Below, one piece after another: positions 5,858 through 5,886 of a DNA stretch of 5,886 nt (the first letter of the stretch is position 1; every line of letters starts with the position of its first letter). This stretch comes from Deltaproteobacteria bacterium. GTDB lineage: Bacteria; Myxococcota_A; UBA9160; SZUA-336. The translations under genes were made by a program, and so were the position numbers. The notes under the pieces were generated by a model. The model had not been told where the DNA came from. It made no database searches and saw only the letters and a program-made list of their open reading frames with translations. The stretch covers positions 1 through 5,886 of the forward strand of contig DAOUZG010000129.1 in assembly GCA_030665705.1 (NCBI GenBank), given 5' to 3'.

Positions 5858-5879
5858 GTTCCGGCCCGGTTCCGGCCCG
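5858..5879. repeat. Tandem 11-base repeat after the GFA gene
   Basis: Two perfect adjacent copies of GTTCCGGCCCG lie right after the GFA stop codon, at the window edge, so further copies may follow outside. A related GGTTCGGCCCGG occurs in the last codons of the gene (5831-5842). Function unknown. Confidence 0.6.
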
Positions 5880-5886
5880 CGTGGGA

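Noticed and set aside
1..5886. Undescribed multi-gene defence or biosynthetic system
   Set aside because: Strand alternates at every gene, no two genes share an operon, and each belongs to an independent family, so no co-acting system is supported by this window.

Overview
The window holds six complete protein genes in a compact, GC-rich stretch of bacterial chromosome. There are no RNA genes, CRISPR arrays or transposase genes, and no gene-free stretch longer than about 180 bases. A lipoprotein-type signal on the first gene points to a diderm (Gram-negative-type) bacterium. The gene mix and high GC would fit a deltaproteobacterial or myxobacterial-like lineage, but no marker here settles the taxonomy.

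Left part (1-2882): a putative zinc aminopeptidase lipoprotein (minus), a ribosomal protein L11 methyltransferase PrmA (plus) and a GDP-4-keto-6-deoxy-mannose reductase-like NAD(P)-dependent short-chain dehydrogenase (minus). These are packed so tightly that the first two overlap at their 5' ends and the last two overlap at their 3' ends. Middle (2883-3934): a 164-base divergent spacer carrying three tandem 13-base repeats, then a radical SAM protein of unknown function with a C-x4-C-x2-C cluster motif. Right part (3931-5886): a 167-base near-palindromic intergenic element whose end supplies the radical SAM stop codon, then a LarA-type nickel-pincer racemase/epimerase homologue (minus). A 93-base divergent spacer with two tandem GGGGTC/GACCC(C) dyads follows, and then a GFA-family (CENP-V/GFA fold) zinc protein (plus).

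Strands alternate gene by gene (-, +, -, +, -, +), so no operon is visible and the genes do not form an obvious pathway. They look like individually transcribed housekeeping and accessory metabolic genes. The most unusual content is non-coding: the palindromic element, which looks like a MITE- or REP-like repeat, and the short tandem repeats in the other spacers. I see no convincing new multi-gene system.
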